A DNA stretch of 64,000 nucleotides, taken from positions 456,501-520,500 of the forward strand of contig OY821782.1 of NCBI GenBank assembly GCA_963682175.1, written 5' to 3'. Position numbers and translations under genes: made by a program. The notes below the pieces were generated by a model. It was given only the letters and a program-made list of their open reading frames with translations. It ran no database searches and was not told the DNA's origin. Positions 1 to 11,681 of this stretch are shown piece by piece. Within the stretch, counting starts at the first letter, position 1. Each line of letters starts with the position of its first letter. Origin of the DNA: Triglochin maritima (Eukaryota; Streptophyta; Magnoliopsida; Alismatales; Juncaginaceae).

Positions 1-631
1 GATTGAGGTGATATCAATTAAGATTGCTTAAGGAAAGTAGAAAAAGTGCAAAATCAATTGCTTAAGATAATCATCTAGTATATTTTTCAGAAAGTTTTTC
101 GAAATTTACTGTAATTAACTATTCCTCTAGATTAGATTTCTTAGACGTGATCCTCAATAATATAATAGTTTAGGATATGATTGTAATACTGGACCGACCT
201 TATGAGTCCAGGTTCAGTCTATAAACCGATTAGCAATCTCTTATAATAATTACTCAATAGTCAATACACTGGAATAAATAAATAATAAATAGCGTCACCT
301 TTTATTCATCTACTCCACCTTAAATTGAAGTCGAGATACGATATTTTTGTCGCAACAACTTTAACTTCAACTCATTCTAAGATAAGTAATTTATCAAATA
401 TCATTTTTTTTCTAATATCTCATCATACTCGGGCTTTCATGGAGATTACATTTGCTTTTAAGCTAGTATCTTAGTTATTCAGACATTAGAGGAACTTATG
501 GAAGGTTATGTTCCACCCTTAGTTATTGTCGTTGTGGGTTGTATAACAAGGTGATAATAATTTAAGATTATAACTCTTATTATTAATTAATATTAGTAGC
601 CCAGTTTTTACCCTTGAAAATTTATCATCAT
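1..631. other. AT-rich intergenic, no gene seen
   Basis: No reading frame with recognisable protein similarity and no RNA gene is seen. The stretch is AT-rich and ends at the TAA target site of the MITE that follows. Confidence 0.5.
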
Positions 632-634
632 TAA

Positions 635-1134
635 GGTCATCACTAACCATGACCTGGACGACCCGTTCATCAGCTCTCTCTCTCTTCAAAATCAGCTTTC
701 TCTCTCTTCCACGTCAGCTTTCTCTTTCCTCAACCCACCTTCTTCTCTTTCCTACACTATTCATCTCTTAACCACAACCCAACACAACCCACAACAACCT
801 ATCTCTCTCCTCCACGTCATTTCGGGGTCCATCTTGGTAAAAATTTAAAAAAATCAAAACAATTATAAAACGAATTTTCAAAAAAAAAATTTATAAAAAA
901 ACTCAAAAAAAAAATTAAAAAATTCAAAACAAAAAATCAAAACTAAAAAAAAATCAAAAACTAAAAAAAAAACCCGGACGCGCCACGTGACGCGTCCGGG
1001 TTGGCTGACCTGGGACGACCGGGTCGTCGACCCGGGCGTTGGAACGCCCGGGTCGACGACCCGGGCGAAGATGACCTGGGTCATCTTCGACCCAGGTCCC
1101 ACGACCGGGTAAAAATCCCCGTTAAGGGATGGCC
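635..1134. mobile_element. PIF/Harbinger (Tourist-like) MITE with GC-rich hairpins
   Basis: A 500-bp non-coding element is flanked by a TAA on each side (632-634 and 1135-1137), the 3-bp target duplication typical of PIF/Harbinger. Its ends form an imperfect terminal inverted repeat: GGTCATCACTAAC on the left and GGCCATCCCTTAACG read inward from the right. The right third (about 975-1110) is a chain of GC-rich palindromes, including 20-bp arms around GGGTCGTCGACCCGGGCGTT, a CACGTG-centred palindrome and two further inverted repeats built on GACCTGGGTC and CGAAGATGACC. It encodes no transposase, so it is non-autonomous. Confidence 0.65.
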
Positions 1135-1137
1135 TAA

Positions 1138-3061
1138 ATCCTATTCAAATTATAAACCCTAATATTTGTTGCCACAGTATCCAAGACAGACAGACAGACA
1201 CAGTCCCAATAAATCTTGTAGATGATAAGAGCTTCACGCAGAGTGCCAACCGAGTGGAGTGGGTGTGGGTGTGGTGGGTTTTTAGGTTTTATGATATCTG
1301 TGACAAACCAACGGTGAGTAATACTTGGATTAGCTCTACACATTACCCGACAAATATTACTAAAAAAATAACTCATTCAATGCCACCTTTTCGGTCTAAT
1401 GCTGACTTATATATAAGTTCCAAAGCTGACCAAATCACTCAAAAGGGTGACTAGGCGATTCCAATATTTTACTTATCCTAATTAACTTAATACAACCCCT
1501 AATTGATTAGGTAAAGTGTATGCTATTTATTTATTTATTTGAAGTTAGTGTAAATGTGAATGCGATAGTTTAAAAGGTATGTTAATTTTCCAAGTCAAAT
1601 TCATGATCTTGGGTAGATTAGATTGCTTGCCTTATGATCTGAGATTAGTTTAGTAGTGAGAGTCAAATTGTACAATCTTCAAAAGGCCAAGTCTCCCATT
1701 TTGTAGCTTGAAATATACAATTCAAAAAATACTTAATAAATGATTGTATTAGTTCTAATGTTCTATCTTATCTCATCTTAGGTTTTAATAAAGAGATGTA
1801 GGTTGCAATGATGTAGACTCCTATCTAAGGGGAAACGATCAAATCCCACGGCTAACCTCCCATGTTTGTTCCTTGTGCTGATTAAATTAATCTCAAGGGA
1901 AAAGAAGTTTCCAAATGAGAATGCTTCAATGGTGACATTAACTTGACATGGAAATGGAAAACATAACATATATTTGGACGAAGTAAATGTAAATCTTACT
2001 GAATCAATTGCATGAACAAGTCTGCACACCCATAACATGAAAAGTAGAAGAAAAAAATAGAAGCCACATAAAGAATTTTATATTTTTATTTGATTCCACT
2101 TAGAAATTCACTGTAACACTTTAATAACTAAATGATTTTAAAAGTCAATTGAATGTCAGTAACTAGAAAACAACTATTTTCAATTTTTCTTTAATATGTA
2201 AATGATTTTAAAGTCAGAAATAAATTTCCTTTACAAGTTTCTTTTTATTTATTTCCTCATTGGGGCTGAAGATGATGATACCAGAACTGTTTTGAGAGGC
2301 TCAACCCAAGAAGGCCTCTTGTCAGCCCCACTGTTCTCTACATCATGTTATCTTAGTTATGTCTTCCTCATTTTAGGTTATGCAGCATTTATAAATTATT
2401 TAGTTTATATTATCGTCACTTACACACCTAAAGTTTGAAACCCAAATTTATTCGTTTGCAAAATTTTCAATTTTTCATCACTGAACAAAAATGCATAATT
2501 TTTGAGCTTAATTATATTTGACCTTTTTGTTCTAAATAATTTTCGATATTTTCTTCACTTTCAAAGAATATACGTCTTATCAGTCAAAACCAGAACGACT
2601 AGCTCTATTATTATTGCTATTAATTATATGGTTTTTGTGATGGATTATGCCATGTTTCCTCACGAATTGATTATTCGGAATTGTTTGCTATGGTCCATAC
2701 AATACTTCATTCGAAATCCTGTCCAATTAAAACTGGTGAGTTTCTCACATAATAAAGAAGATGAAGATCACAATTAATTATGATAATCATATATAATGTT
2801 GCGTGTAGAAGGTTAGACCAAAATAATAAATGGTATTTCATATTTAGTTTGTACCGAATAACTTTTATTTCCACTACTTTGATTTGCTATCACACCAATT
2901 CCACCACTTCAGGCACAACACAACATAAAAAAACATAATATTTGTGTTCAAATATATAATGAAATAAGCAACATGTAGACGTAGTCATATATATAATCAA
3001 TATTATTTCCTTTCACATTTAAAACATGTAACAATTGTCATATGTATATGTATATGATCTA
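1138..3061. other. Intergenic, no convincing gene
   Basis: Only short frames without recognisable motifs are present, with low-complexity AT-rich DNA and a short CAGA repeat near 1185. This stretch is the 3' flank of the minus-strand Dof gene. Confidence 0.45.
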
Positions 3062-3869
3062 TTATCTATAACACAGGACAAGATGAAAAAGGCATACAGA
3101 TATAGGTGGGGTGGGTTCATGTCGTAGAAAAAGGTTCAAAAGTTGAAGCAGAATAATCGAGTCCACTCCAATTCCCACAAAATAGGCTCGAGCAAAGCAG
3201 GCCATTTTGCCAACATGTTCAGATTGTTGCATCCACATCGAAACCGGACCACTCAATATTGGACAACTTGACCACAACAAGTCATTCTCATTACCCACAC
3301 CATCCAACAGTACCAATTGATCATCACATCCAACTTTCCCAACAATAACTCGACTACTATTCTCATGTACTTGGTTAAGGAACTTGTTGTATAGAGCTGC
3401 CAAGTCGATGTCGGTCGACCCATGATCAGTTTCGTTGTATAGGCCATCATGGTGATCCAACATCATATCCGGACGTAAGGTTCGATTCATGGGTGGGCGT
3501 ATAAAAAACCTACCCCTTCGGTTTCTACAACGAACACCGCCCCCCGCCCCCCCCACTACTGGAACATTTCGTAGAGAGCCACCTGTAGCAAAATATATAT
3601 CCATTTCAAAACCAACTGGTTTTTTACAAAACAATTGAATGGTTTTACGTCTTTATATATGCTAACTTATTTTGAAGTATACCTTTGGTCCAATACCTTC
3701 TGCAACCTTTACAGAAGTACTGAGGTTGAGATAGGCTGTAGTTGTTGTAGTAGCAGAACTTGGTGTTGGAGGAGTCGCAACGCGGACACTTTGATGCATC
3801 CTCCATGGTGGTGGTGGTGAGGAACTTGTTGGCCGACCCTAATGGTGGTGGTGTGTGACGAGGGACCAT
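3062..3869 (-). CDS. Dof-type zinc-finger transcription factor, two exons
   Basis: This encodes a plant-specific Dof DNA-binding protein; the family binds AAAG cores in the nucleus. Exon 1 is 3869-3683 and exon 2 is 3582-3062, with a GT-AG intron (donor GGTATAC, acceptor CTACAG), giving 235 aa. The zinc finger is seen directly as CPRC, 21 residues, then CKGC, followed by [15 protein letters not shown] across the splice junction, so the intron falls inside the Dof domain. After NVPV the usual GGGCRKNKR tail is replaced by a Gly-rich stretch from a long G-run (3540-3556), then RCRNRRGR. A downstream [13 protein letters not shown] motif resembles conserved C-terminal motifs of Dof proteins. An alternative start is the Met 21 codons downstream ([10 protein letters not shown]). 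The subfamily is not assigned. Confidence 0.88.
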
Positions 3870-3942
3870 TATGAAGAGAATAGGGTTGGTTAATGTTTAG
3901 GGTGGAGGAGAATGTATTAATGGTTGGTTACTTAGGGACCTT

Positions 3943-3960
3943 GTTATATATATATATATG
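3943..3960 (-). promoter_or_regulatory. Candidate TATA box of the Dof gene
   Basis: A TATATATATAA-type run on the minus strand lies about 75-90 bp upstream of the Dof start codon. The position fits a core promoter, but the run is also a simple TA repeat, so the assignment is tentative. Confidence 0.35.
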
Positions 3961-4581
3961 ATGTAGAGGGTAACGTACGGTTGGGGGTTATGGTGATTAG
4001 TCCACGTGGGGACTTGGGGAGTGGGGAATTTGAAAGTTGAAGTGGGAACATTTGCATTGGTGCAAGTGGGATAGAAGGAGATCTTGTTCTTGATTCTTAC
4101 GTGTATTTGAATTAGAATTACGAAGTCGACGTGGAACCGTATATGTTCTTAATAGTTTCAAGTTGCAGGTTTGCAACCTTTTGTAGTCTGCGTTCTCTTA
4201 GTGAGCTAGAATGAATAAGTGAAGTTAAAGGCCACGCTCGATGGTTTCTTGGATCAACAATAACCTCCAAACATGAAAAAGGCTGCAGCTTGAAGTTGTG
4301 GAATTTAAGATTAATTCCTACAATTATTACGTAGAGATCAACTTGGTGCAGATAATCAACTAGCCATGCTGCTTCAGGGCTACAGCATATAACCAAAGAC
4401 ATCACACTAGTGAACTCTTCCTATTTTCGTTCAATTCACCACTACTACATATTATTAGATTAGAAGAAGAGCAAATAATTGTAAGCACAAAACGTTATCC
4501 AGGTTACAAACTGCTCTTCCTTCACCAAACAGAAAAAACTTGAAATCAATATCAACAATAAGAGGACACACCATCATTCCA
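3961..4581. other. Spacer between Dof promoter and FRIGIDA 3' end
   Basis: This stretch holds the Dof upstream region and the 3' flank of the next minus-strand gene. A 95-codon minus frame (4405-4118) has no recognisable motif and is not called. Confidence 0.4.
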
Positions 4582-6390
4582 TCACCACCTCCCGTCTGAG
4601 ACGTGACCTTCCACTTGCGCAGTGCCAGCAAAAGATGCGCAATTTTTCGTAGGCCTGTCTGGGGCAGGCGTAGAGTACGCAGAATAATAAGGTGTATTGG
4701 GTTCAGCAATGGTGGCACCAAACATAGGTGGAGATTCCCTGCGACACGAGCTGCGAGTAGTTGAAATTTGACGGTGAAACCCAGGCGAATCATGCTTTCG
4801 GCTTGCAGCACTTGGGCTGGGCCAGCTAGGCCGAGTTGCAGAAGCGCATCGCCTGTTACCAACATTGTTTGAATGCCAAAACTTATCCTTCCTACCTAAA
4901 TGTTGCCTGAACTTGGAAAACTTGTTTTTCCTTCTCCTATATGGTGCTCCATTGTATTCAGCGTTATTTTTGTGATGAAAGGAAGGCTGCGACTCATCTT
5001 CAACTCTGGGCTTGTGACCTCCTTTCATGTGTTTCATAGAGCTCTTCCAAGGACCATGGGCATCTCTATAGTGTTCAGAACAGTTCTTATAATGAGGGGA
5101 AGGCTGAGACTTATCTTCAACTCTGAGTTCATGAGCACCTTCCATGCGTTTCATAGACCTGTTCCAAGGACCACAGGTGCTTCCATGTTTGACATGATTT
5201 TTGTGGACAGCAGAAGGCTTCGGTTTATCTTCAACTTTGAGTTTGTAACCACCTTTCATGTGTTTCTTAGAGCTATTCTGGATGGTATATTGCATCTCAT
5301 TTTCATATTTGAGTTTGTGACCGCCTTTCATGTGTTTCTTTGAGCTTTTCCGAAGACCACAAGGTCCTTGCAGATCTTCTGACTGCTGTTCAGCATGCTT
5401 GAGATGTTCTTTCAATTGCTTGATCTGATTCAATAGACTAGCTGGTGAAAACTTGGATTCTAGCTTGTAACAGCGTATACATTCAACTATAGCACTAAGT
5501 TGAGAAATCTTTGCCTGCCGGGGCAGCTTCACACAATCACGCATACATGTTCTTATCAAACATGGTACTGGGAATTTATCAACAAGTCCAGCTTCACCAA
5601 TGAAATTTAGTGCTTGGAGTGGTTCGTCCTTCTGCATCAGTTCATCTATCATATTTACCATTGTTTCACCAGTAAGCCCAAGTTGTATGGCAACTGCAGC
5701 AATCTCATTCTTATGAGACAGGCTCATCACTAATGTCCTATAAAGTTCTCTCTCCTCTTCCATGACAATTCCAAATGTTGCGACATGGACCAAGAAAGTG
5801 TGGGCATACAGAGGAGCAGTACTGGTTGGTCTCAAAAACCACTCTTTTCTTGCATGCTTCCATGAATTTGCAAGTCTCCTTGCACTCTTTTGGGATGAAG
5901 TTGATTTTGAAATCCATATGGAGGCAAGAGACTTCAACATCAACACACAGAACCACTCACAATTGTTAATTTTGTCTGTGTTATTATTCCCTGAAGAAAA
6001 TCCGAACCACAGCGTGTCCAACACAAACTTGGCAGGATCGGCACAATCAACAAGCAAGGAAGGTAACTTGGGGCATAAAGTTGCCAAGTTTGACCTTTGA
6101 GTTGATGCAATGAGTTGCCAGAATCTACATGACTCCATCCTCTCACAAAGTTCACGAACTTCAGCTTCCAAAATTTGTTCTTGAGGCAGACCAGGACAAG
6201 TGATGGCCACAGAGTTGGCATCCTGCTTATCTGCAGATAACAGGTTAGCAGAACATTCCACCTCAGCACTCTTGTCTCGAGTACACGGAGACGCAAGAAG
6301 ATAATTCTGGAGCATGTGATCACTGCTGTCCAGGAGTGCTCTCTCCTTATTAGAATTCTCAAAGGTTAGTGGTTGCTTACCGTTATTTCC
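4582..6390 (-). CDS. FRIGIDA-like domain protein (exon, possibly 3' part of a fusion gene)
   Basis: One long exon encodes a FRIGIDA-superfamily domain. In the family, FRI and FRI-like proteins are nuclear scaffolds; Arabidopsis FRI activates FLC and delays flowering. Counting from the Met at 6315 (577 aa), the domain spans about residues 55-265, with signatures such as ELCERMESCRFW, CADPAKFVLDTL, FLVHVATFGI and ALNFIGEAGLVDKFP. A Lys/His-rich tail follows (318-461) with about four copies of a roughly 39-residue unit (SSxKHMKGGHKLRVEDxSQPS). The frame is open upstream of that Met to a good splice acceptor (pyrimidine-rich tract, then TTTAG) just before 6390, so 6390-6316 (25 codons, starting GNNGKQPLTF) is probably coding. 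The 5' part is either an unseen exon or exon 6 of the PHD/SPOC gene, which matches in phase. Confidence 0.8.
   Translation of the reverse strand, partial: GNNGKQPLTFENSNKERALLDSSDHMLQNYLLASPCTRDKSAEVECSANLLSADKQDANSVAITCPGLPQEQILEAEVRELCERMESCRFWQLIASTQRSNLATLCPKLPSLLVDCADPAKFVLDTLWFGFSSGNNNTDKINNCEWFCVLMLKSLASIWISKSTSSQKSARRLANSWKHARKEWFLRPTSTAPLYAHTFLVHVATFGIVMEEERELYRTLVMSLSHKNEIAAVAIQLGLTGETMVNMIDELMQKDEPLQALNFIGEAGLVDKFPVPCLIRTCMRDCVKLPRQAKISQLSAIVECIRCYKLESKFSPASLLNQIKQLKEHLKHAEQQSEDLQGPCGLRKSSKKHMKGGHKLKYENEMQYTIQNSSKKHMKGGYKLKVEDKPKPSAVHKNHVKHGSTCGPWNRSMKRMEGAHELRVEDKSQPSPHYKNCSEHYRDAHGPWKSSMKHMKGGHKPRVEDESQPSFHHKNNAEYNGAPYRRRKNKFSKFRQHLGRKDKFWHSNNVGNRRCASATRPSWPSPSAASRKHDSPGFHRQISTTRSSCRRESPPMFGATIAEPNTPYYSAYSTPAPDRPTKNCASFAGTAQVEGHVSDGRW
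4933..5349 (-). repeat. Intragenic 117-bp (39-aa) repeats in the FRIGIDA-like gene
   Basis: Units begin SSKKHMKGG, SSKKHMKGG, RSMKRMEGA and SSMKHMKGG at protein residues about 324, 348, 387 and 426. The last three are spaced exactly 39 residues apart; the first is a shortened unit. Each carries a basic KHMKGG block followed by an acidic VEDxSQPS block. Confidence 0.75.
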
Positions 6391-6769
6391 CTAAACATAC
6401 GAAATGACAAAAAAATTAGTAAAAATGCAATAGGAAAGGAATAGTGCAACACCATGAAAAGGTTGGATAATAATTCCCTTACAAATTATACATGTTGTAA
6501 GCCTATGATTTGAGCCAATTAGTTTTATGACTTGCTTAGCTCTTAGCGCTTCCCACAGGACTCTGTGATTGACATGTGGGCAAATGAATGTTTTTACCAC
6601 TTTGCCACTCACCACACCAAACCACTATCAATCTAACCTAGTAACCTCTATTACTTGCATTCCTTAAATTAAGTAGGATATCCCTACAAAGGTTTACAAT
6701 CTGGCAGTGTCCTATAGCATAATTGTCTAATAAATTTAAATTGATTTTTAGCTATCCTGAGTATAAATA

Positions 6770-7155
6770 AATTAAAATGATCAAAGACTCTTTATCGTTT
6801 AAACCACTCAAAGACATGATACAAACAAATGATACCATGAATCACAGTAACAGCAAAAAACTTCAATAGGCAATAAAAAATTCCTTCATGCTCAGTCAGT
6901 CGAAGCAATGCACTTTTAACAGAAACGTGATGGATAAAATACAAATAACTGTAACATACTCTACCCAAGCATACATGAAAATTAATTAAAATGATCAAAG
7001 ACTTTTTTATTGTTTAAACCAATCAAAAGACACAATACAAACAAATGACACCATGAATCACACTAACAACAAAAAAGGTCAATAGGCAAAAAATATGATG
7101 GGTAAAATACAAACAACTGTCACATACTCTACCAAAGCATTCGTGAAAATTACAA
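6770..7155. repeat. Diverged tandem duplication in the presumed intron
   Basis: Two direct copies, about 6770-6985 and 6986-7155, both start AATTAAAATGATCAAAGAC and end near GCATxCxTGAAAATTA. The second copy has lost an internal segment. It lies between the SPOC and FRIGIDA coding blocks and has no coding potential. Confidence 0.65.
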
Positions 7156-7374
7156 AGGGTCATCACATAAGACAGTCGAAGATTTGTTTTTTTTCATCAC
7201 ACATTCTTTGACATGAATACTGAAGATAGAACTCCATTAACATACTACATCAAAGTGATATAATGCTTCTTGGATTTCAACTACGCTATTTAGATAGAAA
7301 ATTTGAGTATAGGGCACAAGAGAGATCAAAAGATAAAGATCCATGTATTTCTATACTAATGATAGAAACCACAC

Positions 7375-10300
7375 TCATAAAGAGTCTGAAAAACATTGTG
7401 AACAAAATTTCTTGGGTCCATTTACCTTGGAAACTACAATGGAGCCTTCAGCTTGTCTTCTCTTAAAGACTCCCCATAAATAAATATTTCCTTGAAATCC
7501 TACAAATGTGCAGTGCACGTGCCAGAGTGACAATATTTTAACATAAGATCTTAAGTATAAATCCCTAATAATAACTGAGATACAGTTGGATAATGCAATT
7601 GAAAGAACTACTCTGTTTCCCTCCCCCTAAACAGCTCTAATTCAAGTACTATTGATCAAAACTGTGAAACAAAAGGGAAAGACATATACGTGTTCCTGTG
7701 AATATAACAAAATGAAATGCAGGAAAAGGGATATCATAAATCCCTCGTATTGTAAAATAGAACTTCAACTTACTTTGATTCCTTGGCGGCAGTTCTATTG
7801 AAGGGAGGATTAACAGCTCAGCGTACTCGAGGGTGATCATCAAAATGAGGTCCTCTTTTATCATTCCATTAAGTATTTTTTCATAAATCAGACAGGACCT
7901 GCAACAGAGCAAAGCTACCATCAGAGACCAATGCTGCAAAGCTCAAAGCCGACGAAGGAATAAACATACCTTTCACTAGAAGGAAAGAAATAGAGTGCAA
8001 TGTTATCATCAGTCGGAGGTGATCTTTTGAAACTATCAGGCCAATATTGAAACTTAGATTTCTTGTCAAGATAAAGAACAGGAGGTAATGATCTTGCTCC
8101 AGAACATGCCTTTTCCCCTGCTTGATTAGATAAGTGTGCTACTAAGGGAACATCCAAATCACCTGACACATCAACGTGACCCCTGAAAACCAATCGCCGC
8201 ACAGATTGATGACTAAGTGCACACACAAGTTAAAAGCATACTAGATAAAGTTCAGAAGAATAGAAACAAAATAAAATGATGACACTAACCTCCAAATGGG
8301 ATCAACTACTGGCATCGCACATGCAAGCTTGAAATTATCCACAAATGAAGAATTGTATGGAATGAATTGATCCTTGTGAGCATCAGAAAGTCTCTCAGGC
8401 ATCTCAGAGTTTAAGAGATCATGCTGCCCAAATCGTGTATGATTTAGACAGTGATCAGACAGGTTTGGTAGCATAATTTCAGAAGGTTGACTGGAACCAT
8501 GTTTAGCAAATGTATCATTATCAAAATCACCGGTAGTATCTGCAAATTCTGCAGGAATGTCTTCCTCTGGAAACTCACTATTCAATATCAATCTTCTTCT
8601 CTTGGAATTGAATGTGGCACCATTAACTGCATCTAGCTTATTCACTATTGTATTCGGATCTGCAGAAAATGGATGCATCTGTTTGTTCACCAGATCACAT
8701 GTGCCCATTGTATTACATGCCCCCTTGAAAGTGGAAGCTTGCCGATCTTCTGTAACTACATTGTCTTTCGAAGGTTCATCATCAATGACACACTTGTAAT
8801 TTCTTTTTCTTATCTTACATTGATCGACTGAGGCATAAAAAGGCACAATCATCTCTTCGCCCATGGATGGAGAGTTTCCAGGAACTCCTTTTTCTTCACT
8901 TGTGATTGAACTGACAGACTCGGCAAGAGCAACAGCATCAGTAGCAGCAATTCGAATTTCTGAAGCCAAAGGAGACATACTCTGTGGCAGGCTACCTTGA
9001 CCAAAATTATCTTCACAAATGATAGCATCATCATCCAGAAAAACTTTTTGTCTATTTCTTTTTATGATATCAGTCTCCACGAAGGAAGGGTTTGATTTAG
9101 GCATGGGAAGACTCCTAGAAAAACAGTGCGTACCATCAGCTTGCGTACCATCAGCTCTTGGGCTAGACACATTTACTTCAGAGTCGGATGCCTTTTGGCA
9201 CTGATTACGAAAAACAACTTGGTCAAAAGTAACCACATTGCCTGATAAGATTGTATCATGGTCAGTAGTATCATCCGGTGCAGACATACTTTGGGAAGAC
9301 TTTGAATGCAAAGATATATTATAACCATTCCCACTCATGTCTTGACCATCTTCTGATGTTATAACCGTTCTCACTAAGTCTTGACCATCTTCTGAAGTTT
9401 CAACTGAAGTTTTACCATTAATCAACACTGACTCATTTCCAAAAGCAACAGCAGGACTCACTGGAACACATTCTTCACAGTACCAAATCACATTATCTTC
9501 TGTTGGTATAACAGTCATGCAATAACTGAAAATGTTCATACATTAGTTTACTATGTAATTACTAAAAGTACTTAGCAGTTATTTAGAATTGTTTGTCAAT
9601 ATATGCAAGACCACGTGATCCAAAAGGTTCACAAGTGAAGGGTTCAATAAATACATCATACACATACTGACCAACAAGAAGAAATTGTGAGAAATTTTCT
9701 TCCTAAATTTTTAACTAACTTCACGAGAATGATTAATTGAGATCATGCCACATAACCATAGATGCATACATGATTCATGTTCAAGCTATATTGTCAATAT
9801 TGAAAGAACATGGTGGTTTTGCATGCATATCAACACGTTATCTACCTCCAGTAAGATTTTTTTTTGGATTCGCAAGTACACACTGAAAACATAACTTTCC
9901 ATTTTGCCTAAGCTCATGTTAATAAAAGGATTGAAGGGTTTAGGCCAACCACAAAGTTAAACACCAACCTAGGCCCAACAACCATCATGTTTCGAAGGAA
10001 TTCATAAATAAAATTCCTAATGTAATTCTTCCTACAGGATACATTGAAAGGAATTGTGTCCACCAATCTTTGTCCTCAAAAGTGAAAGATTAGAGCATAC
10101 CTATGTTGTGTAGCAACATTGCATTTAGAACAATATATGAGATAATCCACAAAACCAAATACTCCACACATTTCACATGGACTTTCCTGCAATACAAAAG
10201 GTCAAGAAACAATTTACACGATATTATTGTCAAAGTCATCAAGTCAAGCAGAGGTTAGCTAAAAAGTTTAAGAACTACTAAAATGAAAGGAAAGCCAACT

Positions 10301-10727
10301 CTTAGATAATAGAAATATTATTTTAAATAACACCAAGGGTTGATTACTTTTGGGTTACCTAAGTAGTGGAGGGGAGTTTAAAACTCCACTTCCATGACTT
10401 CCCTCATTTTGAGTGGAAGTGGGGAAGTCAGTTAGAGTATATATTCAATAAGTGAAGTGAAGGTAAAGAACCTAATATTTTTTATGCCCTTGCAATGAAA
10501 TGCAATGGTATCACTTGCAACAAAAATGCATATTAAGAAGCATTGGCCTACGGAAACAAAACTAAATTCAATACTATTGAACGTATGAACTTGCATAATT
10601 CACTCTTCGGATCTACTCATGTACTATCGAGAACAAAAGGCCTTCCTCACGGCCTAAACAAACCACAAGATGCAAGAAAGAACACATCGAGAACAAAACG
10701 CACCTTCTTCTCCTTCTCCTCCTCCAT
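7375..10727 (-). CDS. PHD-finger/SPOC-like protein, AIPP2 type
   Basis: The protein resembles Arabidopsis AIPP2/PAIPP2, nuclear PHD histone readers that act in transcriptional repression with a BAH-domain partner. Six exons join in phase at GT-AG sites: 10727-10704 (MEEEKEKK), 10186-10101, 9525-8290, 8182-7970, 7898-7774 and 7499-7426. The PHD finger is split over exons 2-3: CEMCGVFG, YCSKC, QHSYC, then WYCEEC, giving the full C4HC3 set. Exon 3 is a long, low-complexity linker of about 410 residues. Exons 3-6 encode the C-terminal SPOC-like domain (PIWRGHVDV, PLVAHLS, SPPTDDNIALYFFPS, IYLWGVFKRR). If exon 6 reads through its GT donor, the protein ends at TGA 7377-7375 (601 aa). If the donor is used, the frame continues in phase 0 into the FRIGIDA block (about 1,187 aa). 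Confidence 0.82.
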
Positions 10728-10879
10728 CGAGTCTGCCAACGAGAAGAAATGTAAAACGAGGGAAGAATCCACACGCAAAAGAAGGAAGGGAACAACGATC
10801 GTGGATTGGAAACCCTAGAACGGGAAGAGGAAGGAAAGGGTAGAGCGGGAACTGTTTCGGGGATTGACGGTTTCGGGGT

Positions 10880-10888
10880 ATTTATAGG
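10880..10888 (-). promoter_or_regulatory. Candidate TATA box of the PHD/SPOC gene
   Basis: CTATAAATA on the minus strand lies about 150 bp upstream of the chosen start codon. That leaves a 5' leader of roughly 120 bp. Confidence 0.5.
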
Positions 10889-10929
10889 GAGGACGTGGAG
10901 TGACGAGTGGGACCAGATAATTGACACGG

Positions 10930-11681
10930 TTTGTCAAATGAGCCATAAAAAACGGAATTTTGGGGAATATAAGTAAACTGGACTTTTCATTTCAGGAAGG
11001 TTTATATTTTTATTGTCGACCAATTAATTATGATTTGTTTCCATCAGTTTCTGTTTTGTTTTCAAATTTTGAGACTCATGGATTATTATAATTTTATTTA
11101 TTATAGTTTATTTATTTTCTTATTTGAACCTTGTAATTTTTTTTTTGGAAAAAGAATGATTTGCAAATACGAGATGTACAATTCTAGTTACATTTGGTTG
11201 AGTTGGGAGGTGAATGACAAAATTCAAGTATTTTAGATGTGTCATTTGTAAATTCAATCAAATATTTACAACGTGTCATTTGATGATTCCAGACTTATAA
11301 ATACAAATGCATTTTAGTAGTTGATGAGGGTGCAAAAAAGGGATTTAGGTATTTAAGATTTGGAAATCTAACCAAGTTTGGGTAGTTTAGGTGGGGATGA
11401 TGTGCTTTGTGTGTGTGTGGATGTGTCATTTGTGATTGCATCAGGTTTTTTCTGGAAATTTTGAGTCAACATTGTGGTATACAATTAGGTTGTGGTGGTT
11501 GAAACTTGAAACCCAAAAATTGTGCCTCCTACACCTTAGAATGATAACTACTTAGCTCATTCAATACGAAAATGTTTGCATCTTAATTGTGAGTTACGAA
11601 ATAGTAATATAAAATGGTCCTCGAACGTAATTTTCCCTAAAATATATAATTCCTCGGAGAAGATTCCAGAAACTTCCATCG
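10930..11681. other. Intergenic between divergent transcription units
   Basis: This AT-rich spacer separates the minus-strand PHD/SPOC promoter from the possible plus-strand transcript at 11.68 kb. A loosely repeated GTGTCATTTG motif occurs near 11240, 11273 and 11424. No gene is seen. Confidence 0.4.

Noticed and set aside
878..1102. 74-codon minus frame in the MITE
   Set aside because: Made of palindromes and an A/T homopolymer tract; no protein signature.
4900..6100. Plus-strand frames opposite the FRIGIDA block
   Set aside because: Antisense shadows; the longest mirrors the 39-residue repeats.
6391..6615. 74-codon minus frame just upstream of the FRIGIDA exon
   Set aside because: Separated from the FRIGIDA frame by the splice acceptor, no family motif; more likely intron.
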